This document shows, in pieces, positions 44,155-52,554 of a DNA stretch of 64,000 nucleotides. The DNA is from Rhodococcus spelaei. GTDB taxonomy: Bacteria; Actinomycetota; Actinomycetes; Mycobacteriales; Mycobacteriaceae. The notes under the pieces were generated by a model. The model worked only from the letters and a program-made list of their open reading frames with translations, was not told where the DNA came from and made no database searches. A program made the translations under genes and the position numbers. Every line of letters starts with the position of its first letter. The stretch's first letter is position 1. The stretch covers positions 115,029 through 179,028 of the forward strand of contig NZ_VIGH01000010.1 of assembly GCF_006704125.1 (NCBI RefSeq), read 5' to 3'.

Positions 44155-44934
44155 ATGAGCATCCGCATCGACGACGACAAGCGCGTCCGCACGCTGACCC
44201 TCGACCGCCCCGACGCGCTGAACGCGTTCAACGAGGCGCTCTACGACGCCACCACCGAGGCACTCCGCGATGCCGCCGCCGACCCCGACGTGGCGGTCGT
44301 CCTGCTCACCGGCAGCGGTCGGGCCTTCAGCGCGGGCACCGACCTGCGCGAGATGGCCGCCCGCACAAGCGATCCCGACTTCACGCCCGGCAAGCACGGC
44401 TTCACCGGTCTGATCGACGCACTCCTCGAGTTCCCCAAGCCGCTGATCTGTGCGGTCAACGGCATCGGACTCGGCATCGGTGCGACCGTCCTCGGCTTCG
44501 CCGACCTTGCGTTCATGGCAAACACCGCCCGACTCAAGTGCCCGTTCACCGGCCTCGGCGTCGCCCCCGAGGCCGCGTCGAGCGTCCTGTTCCCGCGCCT
44601 GATCGGCAGGCAGAACGCGGCCTGGGTGCTGATGTCCTCGGAGTGGATCGACGCCGCGCAGGCGAAGGAGATGGGCCTGGTGTGGCAGGTGTGCGAGCCG
44701 GAAGAGCTGATGGACACCGCCCGCCGGCACGCCGAAGCTCTTGCCGCGAAGCCGATCTCGAGCCTCGTCGCGGTCAAGCGGACCATGACCGCGCCGCTGC
44801 GGGCCGAGATCGACGCCGCCCGCGAACGCGAGAACGCCTGCTTCGCGGAACTGATGGGCGGCCCCGCGAACATCGAGGCACTGACCGCCTTCGCGCAGGG
44901 CCGGGAGCCGGACTTCACCCGCCTCCCGGCCTGA
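44155..44934 (+). CDS. Enoyl-CoA hydratase/isomerase
   Basis: 259 residues from ATG 44155 (MSIRIDDDKRVRTLTLDRPD). Crotonase features: LDRPDALNAFNEALYDATTE, LLTGSGRAFSAGTDLREMA (first oxyanion-hole region), ICAVNGIGLGIGATVLGFAD (second), and FPRLIGRQNAAWVLMSSEWI. The glutamate that normally sits in the hydratase site is replaced around GLGVAPEAASS, where one Glu remains. Fits beta-oxidation of acyl or side-chain substrates. Divergent from the SDR, with a shared operator region. Confidence 0.9.
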   Translation: MSIRIDDDKRVRTLTLDRPDALNAFNEALYDATTEALRDAAADPDVAVVLLTGSGRAFSAGTDLREMAARTSDPDFTPGKHGFTGLIDALLEFPKPLICAVNGIGLGIGATVLGFADLAFMANTARLKCPFTGLGVAPEAASSVLFPRLIGRQNAAWVLMSSEWIDAAQAKEMGLVWQVCEPEELMDTARRHAEALAAKPISSLVAVKRTMTAPLRAEIDAARERENACFAELMGGPANIEALTAFAQGREPDFTRLPA

Positions 44935-44949
44935 CGGCCCTGGCCCGCG

Positions 44950-46536
44950 TCAGTCCCCCGCCGCCATGTCCAGCGCGGCGAGGTGACTGAACAGCATGCT
45001 GGCGCCGATCGGGTTGCCGCCGCCGGGGTAGACCGTTCCACTGGCCGCGGCCATCGTGTTGCCCGCGGCGTACAGGCCGCGGATCGGCGCCCCGGACGTG
45101 TCGAGCACCCGGCCGGTGGCGTCGGTGCGCAGTCCGCCCTTGGTGCCGAGGTCCGAGATACCGAAGGCCGCCGCGTGGAACGGCCCCTTCGCGACCGGCG
45201 CCAGCGGGGAGGCACCCTCGGAGAACGCCCGGTCGTAGGCCTCGTCGCCGCGACCGAAGTCCTCGTCGACACCGGTCAGGGCGAACCCGTTGAACCGCTC
45301 GACCGTCGCGACCAGCGCGTCCGCGGGCACTCCGATCTGCGCGGCGAGTTCCTCGAGGGTGTCAGCGGTCTTCCACAGTCCCGCGGCGACGTACTGCTCC
45401 GTCTGGAACAGCGGCACGTTGGTCGCCCGCACCGGCGGGACCTGCCCCTCCCGGTCGTCGTAGATCATCCAGAACGGCGCGGTGACCCCACCCCGGTCCA
45501 TGTGCGCGATGATGTCGCGGCCGAGTCGGTCGTAGGGCGCGGACTCGTTGACGAAGCGGTTGCCGCCGTCGTCGACGAAGAGGCCACCGGTGAACCACAG
45601 CGCGAACGCCGAGCGGCCGTCCGGATGGGTCAGGCCCGGCGACCACCAGGCCTCACCCATCAGGTCGGTGTCCGCGCCGACCGCGATGCCCGCCCGGTGC
45701 GCCTTGCCGAGGTTGCCCCACGGCCCCATGGTGTCGCGCGCCGACCCGGGGACGCCGAACTCGGCCCGCATGTCCTCGTTCTGTTCGAAACCGCCAGCGG
45801 CCAACAGGATTCCGCGCCGAGCCCGGATCGTCCGACGCCGGCCGTCGTGCTCGACGACGGCGCCGACGACCGCCCCGTCCTCGACGACGAGTTCCTCCAG
45901 CGAGGTGCTCCGGTGCAGGGTCGCGTTCGGCATCTTCGACAGCGCCAACAGGAATCGGCCGATCAGTGCCTGCCCGCCGATCAGGTACTTCGGCAGTTCC
46001 TCGCCGGGCCGCTCGGCCCCGAGCGGCGGGCGCAGCGACTCGCGGAGCTCGCCCAGTTCGGACGCCTTGATCGGCTTCGGCACGATGTGCCTGCCGGTGG
46101 CGCGCGCCTTGGGTGCCTTGCCGAAGTAGTCGGGCCAGGGCAGTACCTGGAAGACGAAATGCTCGTCGGTCTCGAGGTAGTCGATCAGCGGGGCCCCGCC
46201 GCGCACGTAGGCCTCCTGCAGCTCCGCCGGGGTGCGGTCACCGACGACGGCCCGGTAGTAGGTGAGCGCGTCCTCGACGGTGTCGTCGTCGCCTGCGCGC
46301 CGCAGCACCGCGTTGCCCGGGAACCACATGCCGCCACCACCGGAGAGTGAGGTGGTGCCGCCGAACTTGTCGGTCGCCTCGATCAGCATGACCGACAGTC
46401 CCTCGCGGGCCGCGGTGTAGGCGCCGGTGATGCCCCCACCGGACCCGACCACCAGCACGTCGCATTCCTCGTTCCAGTCCACCACGTCGATCGCCTTCCC
46501 TCGCGCACGTTCCAGGTTCTGACCTGCGATTCCCAT
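44950..46536 (-). CDS. FAD-dependent dehydrogenase, 3-ketosteroid delta-1-dehydrogenase family (KstD-like)
   Basis: 528 residues from ATG 46536 (MGIAGQNLERARGKAIDVVD); open frame upstream is not protein-like. FAD motifs: DVLVVGSGGGITGAYTAARE, the conserved KFGGTTSLSGGGGMWFPGN and the C-terminal GLYAAGNTMAAASGTVYPGG followed by GNPIGASMLFSHLA. These agree with the KstD/fumarate-reductase flavoprotein family, including the Tyr and Gly of the ketosteroid pocket. The KstR-like box just upstream (46546-46559) supports a steroid-catabolic role. Reaction: 1,2-desaturation of a 3-oxosteroid or a related ring substrate. Confidence 0.85.
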   Translation of the reverse strand: MGIAGQNLERARGKAIDVVDWNEECDVLVVGSGGGITGAYTAAREGLSVMLIEATDKFGGTTSLSGGGGMWFPGNAVLRRAGDDDTVEDALTYYRAVVGDRTPAELQEAYVRGGAPLIDYLETDEHFVFQVLPWPDYFGKAPKARATGRHIVPKPIKASELGELRESLRPPLGAERPGEELPKYLIGGQALIGRFLLALSKMPNATLHRSTSLEELVVEDGAVVGAVVEHDGRRRTIRARRGILLAAGGFEQNEDMRAEFGVPGSARDTMGPWGNLGKAHRAGIAVGADTDLMGEAWWSPGLTHPDGRSAFALWFTGGLFVDDGGNRFVNESAPYDRLGRDIIAHMDRGGVTAPFWMIYDDREGQVPPVRATNVPLFQTEQYVAAGLWKTADTLEELAAQIGVPADALVATVERFNGFALTGVDEDFGRGDEAYDRAFSEGASPLAPVAKGPFHAAAFGISDLGTKGGLRTDATGRVLDTSGAPIRGLYAAGNTMAAASGTVYPGGGNPIGASMLFSHLAALDMAAGD

Positions 46537-46545
46537 CCCGAATAG

Positions 46546-46559
46546 TAGAACGTGTTCTA
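46546..46559. promoter_or_regulatory. KstR-like operator between KstD-like and DAPDH-like genes
   Basis: TAGAACGTGTTCTA is a perfect 14-bp palindrome and fits the published KstR consensus TnnAACnnGTTnnA exactly. It lies 9 bases before the kstD-like ATG and about 59 bases before the GTG of the divergent reductase, so it can control both. KstR is the TetR-type repressor of steroid/cholesterol catabolism in mycobacteria and rhodococci; its gene is not in the window. Confidence 0.82.
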
Positions 46560-46617
46560 GCATCCGGAAGAGCTTCGGGAGATGCAGCGGAGTACCGCAC
46601 AAGTCGAGGGGGACACA

Positions 46618-47682
46618 GTGGCGTACCGGGTGATCCAGTGGGCGACAGGCGGGGTGGGCCGCGCTGCGATCGAGGGCATACTCCGCCACCCCGACCTGGA
46701 TCTGGTCGGGTGCTGGGTGCACTCCGCGGACAAGGTCGGCCGCGACGTCGGCGAGATCGTCGGGCAGGGCCCGATCGGGGTTCTCGCCACCGACGACCCG
46801 GAGGCCGTCTACGCGCTCGACGCCGACTGCGTGGTCTACGCCCCGCTGATGCCCGACAAACGGGAGGTCGCACGACTGCTCGAGTCCGGCAAGAACGTGG
46901 TGACACCGCTCGGCTGGTTCCGGCCCACCGAGGCCGACGCGAGGATGGAGACCACCGCCCGGGACGCGGGGGTGACCCTGCACGGCACGGGTATCGACCC
47001 GGGTGGCATCACCGACCTGTTTCCGTTGGCGCTGTCGGTGATGACGTCCGCCGCGACCTTCGTTCGCGCCGAGGAGTTCTCCGACATGCGCGGGTACAAC
47101 GCGCCCGACGTGCTGCGCTGGGTGATGTGCTTCGGGGCGACGCCGGACGAGGCGAAGGTGGGACCGATGCTGAAGATGCTGACCGGGGGCTTCACCCAGT
47201 CGCTGCGACTGATCCTCGACGGCATGGGATTCGACCCGACCGCGGAGATCCGCACCGACCACCAGATCGCGGTGGCGACCGCGATGATCGACTCGCCGAT
47301 GGGCGTCATCGAGCCCGGACGCGTTGCCGCGCAGCGTTTCCAGTGGGACGCCGTCGTCGGCGAGACGACGGTCGCGCGGGTCGCCGTCAACTGGCTGATC
47401 GGCGAGGAGGACCTCGACCCGGCGTGGACGCTCGGCGACGCCGGCGAGCGGTTCGAGGTGGAGATCAAGGGCGATCCCGACCAGCTCGTCACCTTCAAGG
47501 GATTCCAGGCCGCGCGGCCCGAGGACGGCTGGGACCGCAACCCCGGCATCGTCGCGACCGCCAATCACCTGGTCAATTCGATCCCGTACGTCTGCCGGGC
47601 CGAGCCGGGCATCAAGACCTACCTCGACCTGCCGCTGATGGCGGGCCGGGCGCACCCGGACCTGGCACCGAAGCCCAGCTGA
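46618..47682 (+). CDS. DAPDH-like NAD(P)-dependent oxidoreductase (dihydrodipicolinate reductase-like)
   Basis: 354 residues from GTG 46618, with GAGGGGGA five bases upstream; an earlier ATG at 46582 is less likely. N-terminal Rossmann fold (YRVIQWATGGVGRAAIEGIL, the GxGxxG-type turn), then LVGCWVHSADKVGRDVGEIV, and the C-terminal half typical of 2,4-diaminopentanoate dehydrogenase-like proteins. Such genes occur in steroid and terpenoid catabolic clusters, where their exact substrate is not established. Its promoter region shares the KstR-like box. Confidence 0.82.
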   Translation: MAYRVIQWATGGVGRAAIEGILRHPDLDLVGCWVHSADKVGRDVGEIVGQGPIGVLATDDPEAVYALDADCVVYAPLMPDKREVARLLESGKNVVTPLGWFRPTEADARMETTARDAGVTLHGTGIDPGGITDLFPLALSVMTSAATFVRAEEFSDMRGYNAPDVLRWVMCFGATPDEAKVGPMLKMLTGGFTQSLRLILDGMGFDPTAEIRTDHQIAVATAMIDSPMGVIEPGRVAAQRFQWDAVVGETTVARVAVNWLIGEEDLDPAWTLGDAGERFEVEIKGDPDQLVTFKGFQAARPEDGWDRNPGIVATANHLVNSIPYVCRAEPGIKTYLDLPLMAGRAHPDLAPKPS

Positions 47683-47708
47683 CGGCGAGGCAGACCACCG
47701 CGCTCGCT

Positions 47709-47751
47709 TTGCCCGAGTCCTGCGACTCCCGTAGTGTCTGGACACGTGTCC
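47709..47751 (+). promoter_or_regulatory. tetR promoter and autoregulatory operator
   Basis: -35 TTGCCC (47709-47714), exactly 17 bases, then -10 TAGTGT (47732-47737). The perfect palindrome GGACACGTGTCC (47740-47751) covers the predicted start. GTG 47746 falls at the transcription start, suggesting leaderless expression; an in-frame GTG at 47734 overlaps the -10 and is unlikely. A 10/12 match occurs at 44113-44124. Confidence 0.75.
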
Positions 47752-48333
47752 ACCAAAGGCAAGTTCGAATCCACGCGCAGGCGACTGTCCGAGCAGCAGG
47801 CCGAGACGGTCGACCGACTGACGACGGCGGCGGTCACGGTCCTGCGCACTAACGGATTCTCGGGCCTGACGGTGCGCATGGTGGCCACCGAGGCGGGCGT
47901 CGCCGCGGCCACCGCCTACACCTACTTCTCGTCCAAGAGTCACCTGGTCGCCGAGGTTTTCTGGCGTCGGCTGAACGCCCTTCCGCACGAGACGCCGGCC
48001 GACGGCGATTCCGTCGAGCGGGTCTGCGACGTCCTCCGCCAGGTCGCGTTGCTCGTCTCAGACGAACCGGAGCTCGCCGCGGCCGTCACCACCGCGATGA
48101 TGGGGGACGATCCGGACGTCGAACACCTGCGGATCAGGATCGGGCGGGAGATCCGCGCCCGACTGAGCGAGGCGCTCGGCCCCCGGCACGATCCCGACGT
48201 GCTCGAGGCACTGGAGATCGCCTGGTCGGGCGCCCTCGTGCGCGCCGGCATGGGCTACGAGTCCTACGCGCAGATCGCCGAGCGCCTCGAGACCACCGCG
48301 AAGCTGATCATGGCGGGACAACGCAAGGCCTGA
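47746..48333 (+). CDS. TetR-family transcriptional regulator
   Basis: 195 residues from GTG 47746 (STKGKFESTRRRLSEQQAET). The N-terminal HTH is clear (AAVTVLRTNGFSGLTVRMVA, then TEAGVAAATAYTYFSSKSHL). The C-terminal ligand domain (~120 residues) is helical with no family-specific motif. By its own operator palindrome, and the related site before the enoyl-CoA hydratase, it likely represses itself and the nearby SDR/hydratase genes in response to an acyl-CoA or related ligand. Confidence 0.9.
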   Translation: MSTKGKFESTRRRLSEQQAETVDRLTTAAVTVLRTNGFSGLTVRMVATEAGVAAATAYTYFSSKSHLVAEVFWRRLNALPHETPADGDSVERVCDVLRQVALLVSDEPELAAAVTTAMMGDDPDVEHLRIRIGREIRARLSEALGPRHDPDVLEALEIAWSGALVRAGMGYESYAQIAERLETTAKLIMAGQRKA

Positions 48334-48364
48334 GGCGGTAACACCCGGGCCCGCCCCTCAGGCC
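48327..48364. terminator. Bidirectional terminator between tetR and marR fragment
   Basis: GGCCTGAGG (48327-48335) pairs with CCTCAGGCC (48356-48364), a perfect 9-bp stem; inner CGG/CCG pairs extend it. Each arm contains the stop codon of one of the convergent genes (TGA of tetR at 48331-48333, TGA of the marR fragment at 48360-48358). It can terminate transcription from both sides. Confidence 0.8.
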
Positions 48365-48669
48365 CAGCCCGAACCCCGGAGCTCGGCATGATGCTCGACC
48401 ACCCGCTCGACGAGCGAGGTCAGTTGGGCTCGCTCGGCCACACTGAGCGGCTCGAGCAGATCGTCGCGCGCCTCCGATGCCAGGTGCCGCAGCCGCGTCA
48501 GCCGTGCGGTCCCGTCGGGTGTGATGGTCACGATGTTGCGCCGCCGATCCGCCGGGTCCGCTTCCCGCGCCAGGTATCCCGACGTCTCGAGCTCGCCGAC
48601 GATCGCGGCGAGCTCGCTCCGGTCGAGGTGACAGCGCCTGCCGAGCGAGGCCTGACTTGGTCGAGGCAC
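48358..48669 (-). pseudogene. MarR-family regulator, N-terminus deleted
   Basis: About 100 residues remain. They start inside the wHTH (SQASLGRRCHLDRSELAAIV) and contain the wing (LAREADPADRRRNIVTITPD) and the C-terminal dimer helices (LVERVVEHHAEL). MarR proteins have a further ~45 N-terminal residues with helices 1-2, absent here: the sequence is interrupted at about 48655-48669, where epoxide hydrolase sequence begins on the other strand. Probably nonfunctional. Confidence 0.8.
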
Positions 48670-49223
48670 CGGACGCCGTGATCGGCGTGCACGTCAACTA
48701 CCTGCCGCACGGCCCGGTCCCCCTCGACGGGCTGTCGGAGGACGACGTCGCGCGGGTCGAGAAGATCCGGACGTTCCTCACCAACCCGCCCGGCTACATG
48801 CGGATGTCGGCGACGCGGCCGCAGACCATCGCCTACTCCCTGACCGACTCGCCGACCGGGCAGTTGGCCTGGATCGCGGACAAGACCCGCGAGTGGACGG
48901 ACCCGGCACACCCGCTGCCGGACGACACGTTGCTGACGGACGCGTCTCTGCACTGGTTCTTCGGTACCGCAGGCTCGTCCGCGCGCCTGATCTTCGAGTC
49001 GGGTGGCCCACGCGGCGGCGGACCGACCGATGCCGCCCCGCTCGGAATGGCCGTATTCGCCCACGACATCGTCCGACCTGTCCGCAGCGTCTCGGAGAAG
49101 GCGAACCCGACCCTGGTGCACTGAAGCGAGTTCGGCGAGGGCGGGCACTTCGCGGCCCTGGAGGTGCCGGAGCTGCTGGTCGGCGACGTGCGGGCGTTCT
49201 TCCGGTCGGTGCGCTCGGCGTAG
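48657..49223 (+). pseudogene. Epoxide hydrolase/alpha-beta hydrolase, N-terminus deleted and Trp-to-stop
   Basis: Only the C-terminal ~190 residues of an epoxide-hydrolase-type enzyme (AVIGVHVNYLPHGPVPLDGL, SATRPQTIAYSLTDSPTGQL, WIADKTREWTDP) are present; the nucleophile and oxyanion region are lost. In addition a TGA at 49122-49124 (NPTLVH*) interrupts the last motif, which resumes in the same frame as SEFGEGGHFAALEVPELL up to TAG 49223. In relatives the interrupted position is Trp (HWSEF...GGHF), so a single TGG-to-TGA change explains it. The catalytic His is beyond the stop. Confidence 0.85.
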
Positions 49224-49238
49224 CCGCGCCCCGCGAGG

Positions 49239-50573
49239 TCAGTCCGGTCGCATCCCCTGCAGCTTCTCGCGCCGTCGTTCGGTCAGCTCCGCTCGCCTCG
49301 ACTCGAGCGACCGAACGACGGCGCCCCACACGGGCCGGGCCGCCCACCCGAGGACGGGAAGGTGTCGGTCGGGCCGGGCCAGCGCGAACAGAGCGATCGG
49401 AATCGCGGGGCTCAGCGCGGTGAGGACGACGCCGACATCGAAGGAACTCGGGTCCGTGCCGTCGCCCGCCACGAGCGCGAGCATCAGCGCCAGCCCGAGC
49501 CACAGCGCCCGAAAGATCCACGGACTCACCCGAAGACTCCACTGCTCCCGCCGGTGGTATCCAGTCCAGCGCAGGTAGCCGAAGTACCACACGACCGAGG
49601 TGACCAGCACCATCCAGATCACCGACGCGAGAACGAGCGACGCCCAGCCTTCCCCCTCACCGACCACGCTCGTGACGGCCACGCTGATCACGACGGTGAT
49701 CACCGCGGCCCCCACCGCCGCCGCGAGGACGTGGCCGACGTATCGCAACGGCGCCCACCAGCGGACCGGCTCGGCGACCACATGTGCTGCGGTGGAATCG
49801 AATCCGAGGGTCCGCTCGAGACGTGCCCGGACCTGCTCGAGCCTGCCCTCGATCTGACTCAACGAACGACGTCGCTGCGCCGCGTTCTCGCTGCCGATCC
49901 CGATCGTCGCGGACAGCACGACGCATCCGGCGGCAATCACGCTCACCCCGACGAGCACGCCGACCGACGACCGCGCATGCGGCGTCGACGCCCAGTTGAC
50001 GAGCGCCAACGCCACGGCCACCGCCGCGGCGCAGAACGTGAACACCCGCAACGAGTTGCTCCAGAACATGGTCGCGACCTGGTCGATCACCGAGCTACGC
50101 GGCGCCGGAAAGCTCACCGCGATGTTCACCGTCGCGATGACCGCGAGCAGGGCGACGGCGAGCGTCAGGGAGTCGGCGGGACTGATCATCCCGGAGACGC
50201 CCGACCGCCATTCCAGGACGATCCCCCGAGTCGAGTCCGCGTCTGCGATCTCGCCGGGCGGCGTGGCCACCCACACCACCAGCGCGGCGATCCAGAAGCC
50301 GACGAACGGGATGGTCAGCAGTCCGGACCACAACTGCCTGCGCACCCCGAGGTAGGCGACCTGCACCTCCTCCGCGTCCGGTAGCGCCTCGACGCGCGGC
50401 GGTGCCGGGACGGACGCGGTCGGAGTGGGAGTGAGCAGAGCCGGGCGCGGTCCGCCCCCCGGCCGGGGCGCAGACCACCGCCGGGCGAGGGCTCCCACGA
50501 CCGCCGCCGTCACCGCCGCCGTCGCCACGGCACGGATCTGCGGCCGCAGCGCCCGCGGCTCGTCTCCCGGCAT
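49239..50573 (-). CDS. Multi-spanning membrane protein of unknown function
   Basis: 444 residues from ATG 50573, with GGGAGG six bases upstream (a longer frame to 50603 is open). About eight hydrophobic segments, e.g. SGLLTIPFVGFWIAALVVWV, SLTLAVALLAVIATVNIAVS, VLAAAVGAAVITVVISVAVT and WLGLALMLALVAGDG. A soluble, Arg-rich linker (RRSLSQIEGRLEQVRARLER, coiled-coil-like) lies in the middle. No known family recognised. The first ~70 residues are Pro/Arg-rich. Confidence 0.7.
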   Translation of the reverse strand: MPGDEPRALRPQIRAVATAAVTAAVVGALARRWSAPRPGGGPRPALLTPTPTASVPAPPRVEALPDAEEVQVAYLGVRRQLWSGLLTIPFVGFWIAALVVWVATPPGEIADADSTRGIVLEWRSGVSGMISPADSLTLAVALLAVIATVNIAVSFPAPRSSVIDQVATMFWSNSLRVFTFCAAAVAVALALVNWASTPHARSSVGVLVGVSVIAAGCVVLSATIGIGSENAAQRRRSLSQIEGRLEQVRARLERTLGFDSTAAHVVAEPVRWWAPLRYVGHVLAAAVGAAVITVVISVAVTSVVGEGEGWASLVLASVIWMVLVTSVVWYFGYLRWTGYHRREQWSLRVSPWIFRALWLGLALMLALVAGDGTDPSSFDVGVVLTALSPAIPIALFALARPDRHLPVLGWAARPVWGAVVRSLESRRAELTERRREKLQGMRPD

Positions 50574-50660
50574 ACCGACCTCCCGACCCGGCACCTCTGG
50601 CAATCGTCGCGGATCAGACGCGTCGCCGCAGGCCGGACGGACAGACCCCCGGCGAACCGG

Positions 50661-51104
50661 TCACGGCCGGCGGCGCAGGTACGACTCGGTGAGCAGGCTG
50701 AACACCGTCCGGCCCTGCGCGTCGACCAGCTCACCGGTCGTGGTGACCAGCCCGCGGCCACGATCATCCAGTTCGACGCTGTCGATCACCATCAGGCCGG
50801 TCAGCACGTCACCGGGCCGCACCGGTCGCAGGAACCGGACGTCGCGCAGGCCGCGGCCACCGATCACGCCCCAGTGCCGGTAGGCGCCGAGCACCGACAG
50901 TCGCTGGAACACCGCCAGGGTGTGCATGCCGCTGGCGATCAGTCCGCCGAAGTAGCCCTGCTCGGCCGCAGCAAGGTCGGTGTGGAAGTCCTGCGGGTCC
51001 CACTCGGTCGCGAAGTCCACCAGTTCGGACTCGCTGACCGTGTGGGAGCCGAGATCGATCACGTCACCGACCACCAGGTCCTCGGCGTACTTCACCTCGT
51101 CCAT
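50661..51104 (-). CDS. MaoC-like hot-dog dehydratase
   Basis: 147 residues from ATG 51104 (MDEVKYAEDLVVGDVIDLGS). Hydratase-2 signature: FATEWDPQDFHTDLAAAEQG carries the catalytic Asp/His pair, followed by YFGGLIASGMHTLAVFQRL; the C-terminal strand set (VRFLRPVRPGDVLTGLMVID) is typical. Such enzymes hydrate enoyl-CoA substrates in fatty acid or steroid degradation. Single gene, divergent from the unknown 126-aa gene. Confidence 0.9.
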   Translation of the reverse strand: MDEVKYAEDLVVGDVIDLGSHTVSESELVDFATEWDPQDFHTDLAAAEQGYFGGLIASGMHTLAVFQRLSVLGAYRHWGVIGGRGLRDVRFLRPVRPGDVLTGLMVIDSVELDDRGRGLVTTTGELVDAQGRTVFSLLTESYLRRRP

Positions 51105-51215
51105 GGCTCGAGTCTGCCAGGCCGCCGATCAGTTGCCATCCGACCAGACACGGTGGACTGGGAATGTCAGACCTCGCTGCCACACTTCGTCAAATCGACC
51201 GGAGGGGGAATCACA

Positions 51216-51596
51216 ATGCGGGCACTTGTGGCGACTGCGCAGACTCAAGGACTGCGAGACAACGACTTCGACTACTGCGTGGAAGGCGAACTCGTGTGGA
51301 TTGGCCTGGTCTGCGCGAAGGACGAGGCGGATCCCGACGGCGGCTGCGGTTGTGGGCGGGCGTTCGGCGGCCTCAATTCGCACCGCGCCACCACCACCGC
51401 ACGGGTGGCCGAAATCGAGGGGTTTACCCACGACGACTATGTCGAGGCTCTCCGATCAGGCCTTCAGCAAGCGGGGTGGCCGCCGAATTTGGCTGAAGAG
51501 TTGGCGCGCGAACTGCTGGTGATCGCGAAGCACTGGCCGGTGGGGACCGTTATCGAGCGGCGAATCGACCAATTCCAGGCGCGAGAGGCAGAGTAG
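51216..51596 (+). CDS. Conserved actinobacterial protein (DUF7715-like, GCGCGRAFGGL motif)
   Basis: 126 residues from ATG 51216, with a strong GGAGGGGG ribosome site at 51201-51208. It carries a striking motif (DPDGGCGCGRAFGGLNSHRA) with two Cys, a second pair (CVEGE, VCAKDE) earlier, and a helical C-terminal half (VEALRSGLQQAGWPPNLAEE). It occurs as a conserved small protein in actinobacteria; the Cys pattern suggests metal binding. Function unknown. Confidence 0.75.
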   Translation: MRALVATAQTQGLRDNDFDYCVEGELVWIGLVCAKDEADPDGGCGCGRAFGGLNSHRATTTARVAEIEGFTHDDYVEALRSGLQQAGWPPNLAEELARELLVIAKHWPVGTVIERRIDQFQAREAE

Positions 51597-52007
51597 CGCC
51601 ACCTGCCCGCCCGCTTGCCTGTCCGTATGTGAGTGGACGGGCATAGTCAGACCTCACACGCTCGCACTCGTGCGCGTCACCTCGCCGATCCTGCGCCTCC
51701 GCGTTGCGCACAGTCACCGTTCGCGGCAGGAGTCCGTTCGTGGCAAGGACATGTGCGATGTGCTGCTGCTCGTCGAGGAATTGCTCGCTGAGGGTTGACA
51801 CCCAACGGCCGCCCGCGTGGGGTGTCCCTCAGCGGTCCAAGGTCTGCGGTGGAGGGCGGCTCCGCGCTGCTCGTGTCGACTGACTCGAGGGCGACAGGCG
51901 GCCACCAGGCCATTTCAGACCGGAATAGTTGTGCCACAACGGAAACGGCGATGTGTACGCGTTTGACCCCAGTCGGGCGTCTAAGCCGCTCAGCATGATT
52001 CGCCACG
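51597..52007. other. Intergenic region without a supported gene
   Basis: 411 bases. On the minus strand a GTG-started stretch (STLSEQFLDEQQHIAHVLAT) at 51801 reads like the beginning of a real protein for about 40 residues, then loses character, possibly a remnant of a transcription factor. Nothing else is recognisable. Confidence 0.35.
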
Positions 52008-52523
52008 TCAGTCGAGCGGACCGAGCACCTTCTGCGCCGCCGGCCAGAACGGCAGACCCGCGAAGAAGGTTGCGCCGGCCGCGATGACGCCGACCGCCGC
52101 GTCCACGCTGGTGCGGCCCTGCTTCGCCCAGTACACGTCCTCGAGGTCCAGCAGCAGCGCGAGTTCGTCGACGATCAGCGCCCCACCCGACCCGTACGCG
52201 AGCGCGACCGCCGGATGTCGACGGTCCTTCTCCGAACCCCTGATCGCGACCGCCCCGACGGCCGTCAGTAGCGCGATCCCGATGTTGTAGTGGTGAAAGT
52301 GGCGTCCACCCAAGCTGATACCACCACTCGTCGGCCCGTGCCCGGCGCGGATCCAGTGCGTCAGCGCGCGGACCGAGACGAAGGTCGCAGTGAACGCGCC
52401 CCACGAGATCACCGCCGACTGTTCACTCGGGTCGAGCCGGGAATGCCATTCGCGACGTAACCGCACCCATCGGGTGCGGGCACCACTCGCTCCGGTCGGT
52501 CCTGACGCGTTGCGCTCGGGCAT
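52008..52523 (-). CDS. Integral membrane protein of unknown function
   Basis: 171 residues from ATG 52523. Basic N-terminus (~35 residues), then several hydrophobic segments (AVISWGAFTATFVSVRALTH, YNIGIALLTAVGAVAIRGSE, GSGGALIVDELALLLDLEDV, VGVIAAGATFFAGLPFW). Conserved-looking GGRHFHHYNIGI suggests a His cluster near the membrane, as in small actinobacterial membrane proteins. Divergent from the DJ-1/marR operon. Function unknown. Confidence 0.75.
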   Translation of the reverse strand: MPERNASGPTGASGARTRWVRLRREWHSRLDPSEQSAVISWGAFTATFVSVRALTHWIRAGHGPTSGGISLGGRHFHHYNIGIALLTAVGAVAIRGSEKDRRHPAVALAYGSGGALIVDELALLLDLEDVYWAKQGRTSVDAAVGVIAAGATFFAGLPFWPAAQKVLGPLD

Positions 52524-52554
52524 GGATCCAGGGTAGGCGCGGGCCCGATCGCCA

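Noticed and set aside
46582..46617. ATG 46582 as start of the DAPDH-like gene
   Set aside because: GTG 46618 has a clear GAGGGGGA ribosome site and gives the expected N-terminus.
51550..51801. 83-residue minus-strand frame
   Set aside because: Overlaps the end of a convincing gene, and only the first ~40 residues look natural; at most a remnant.
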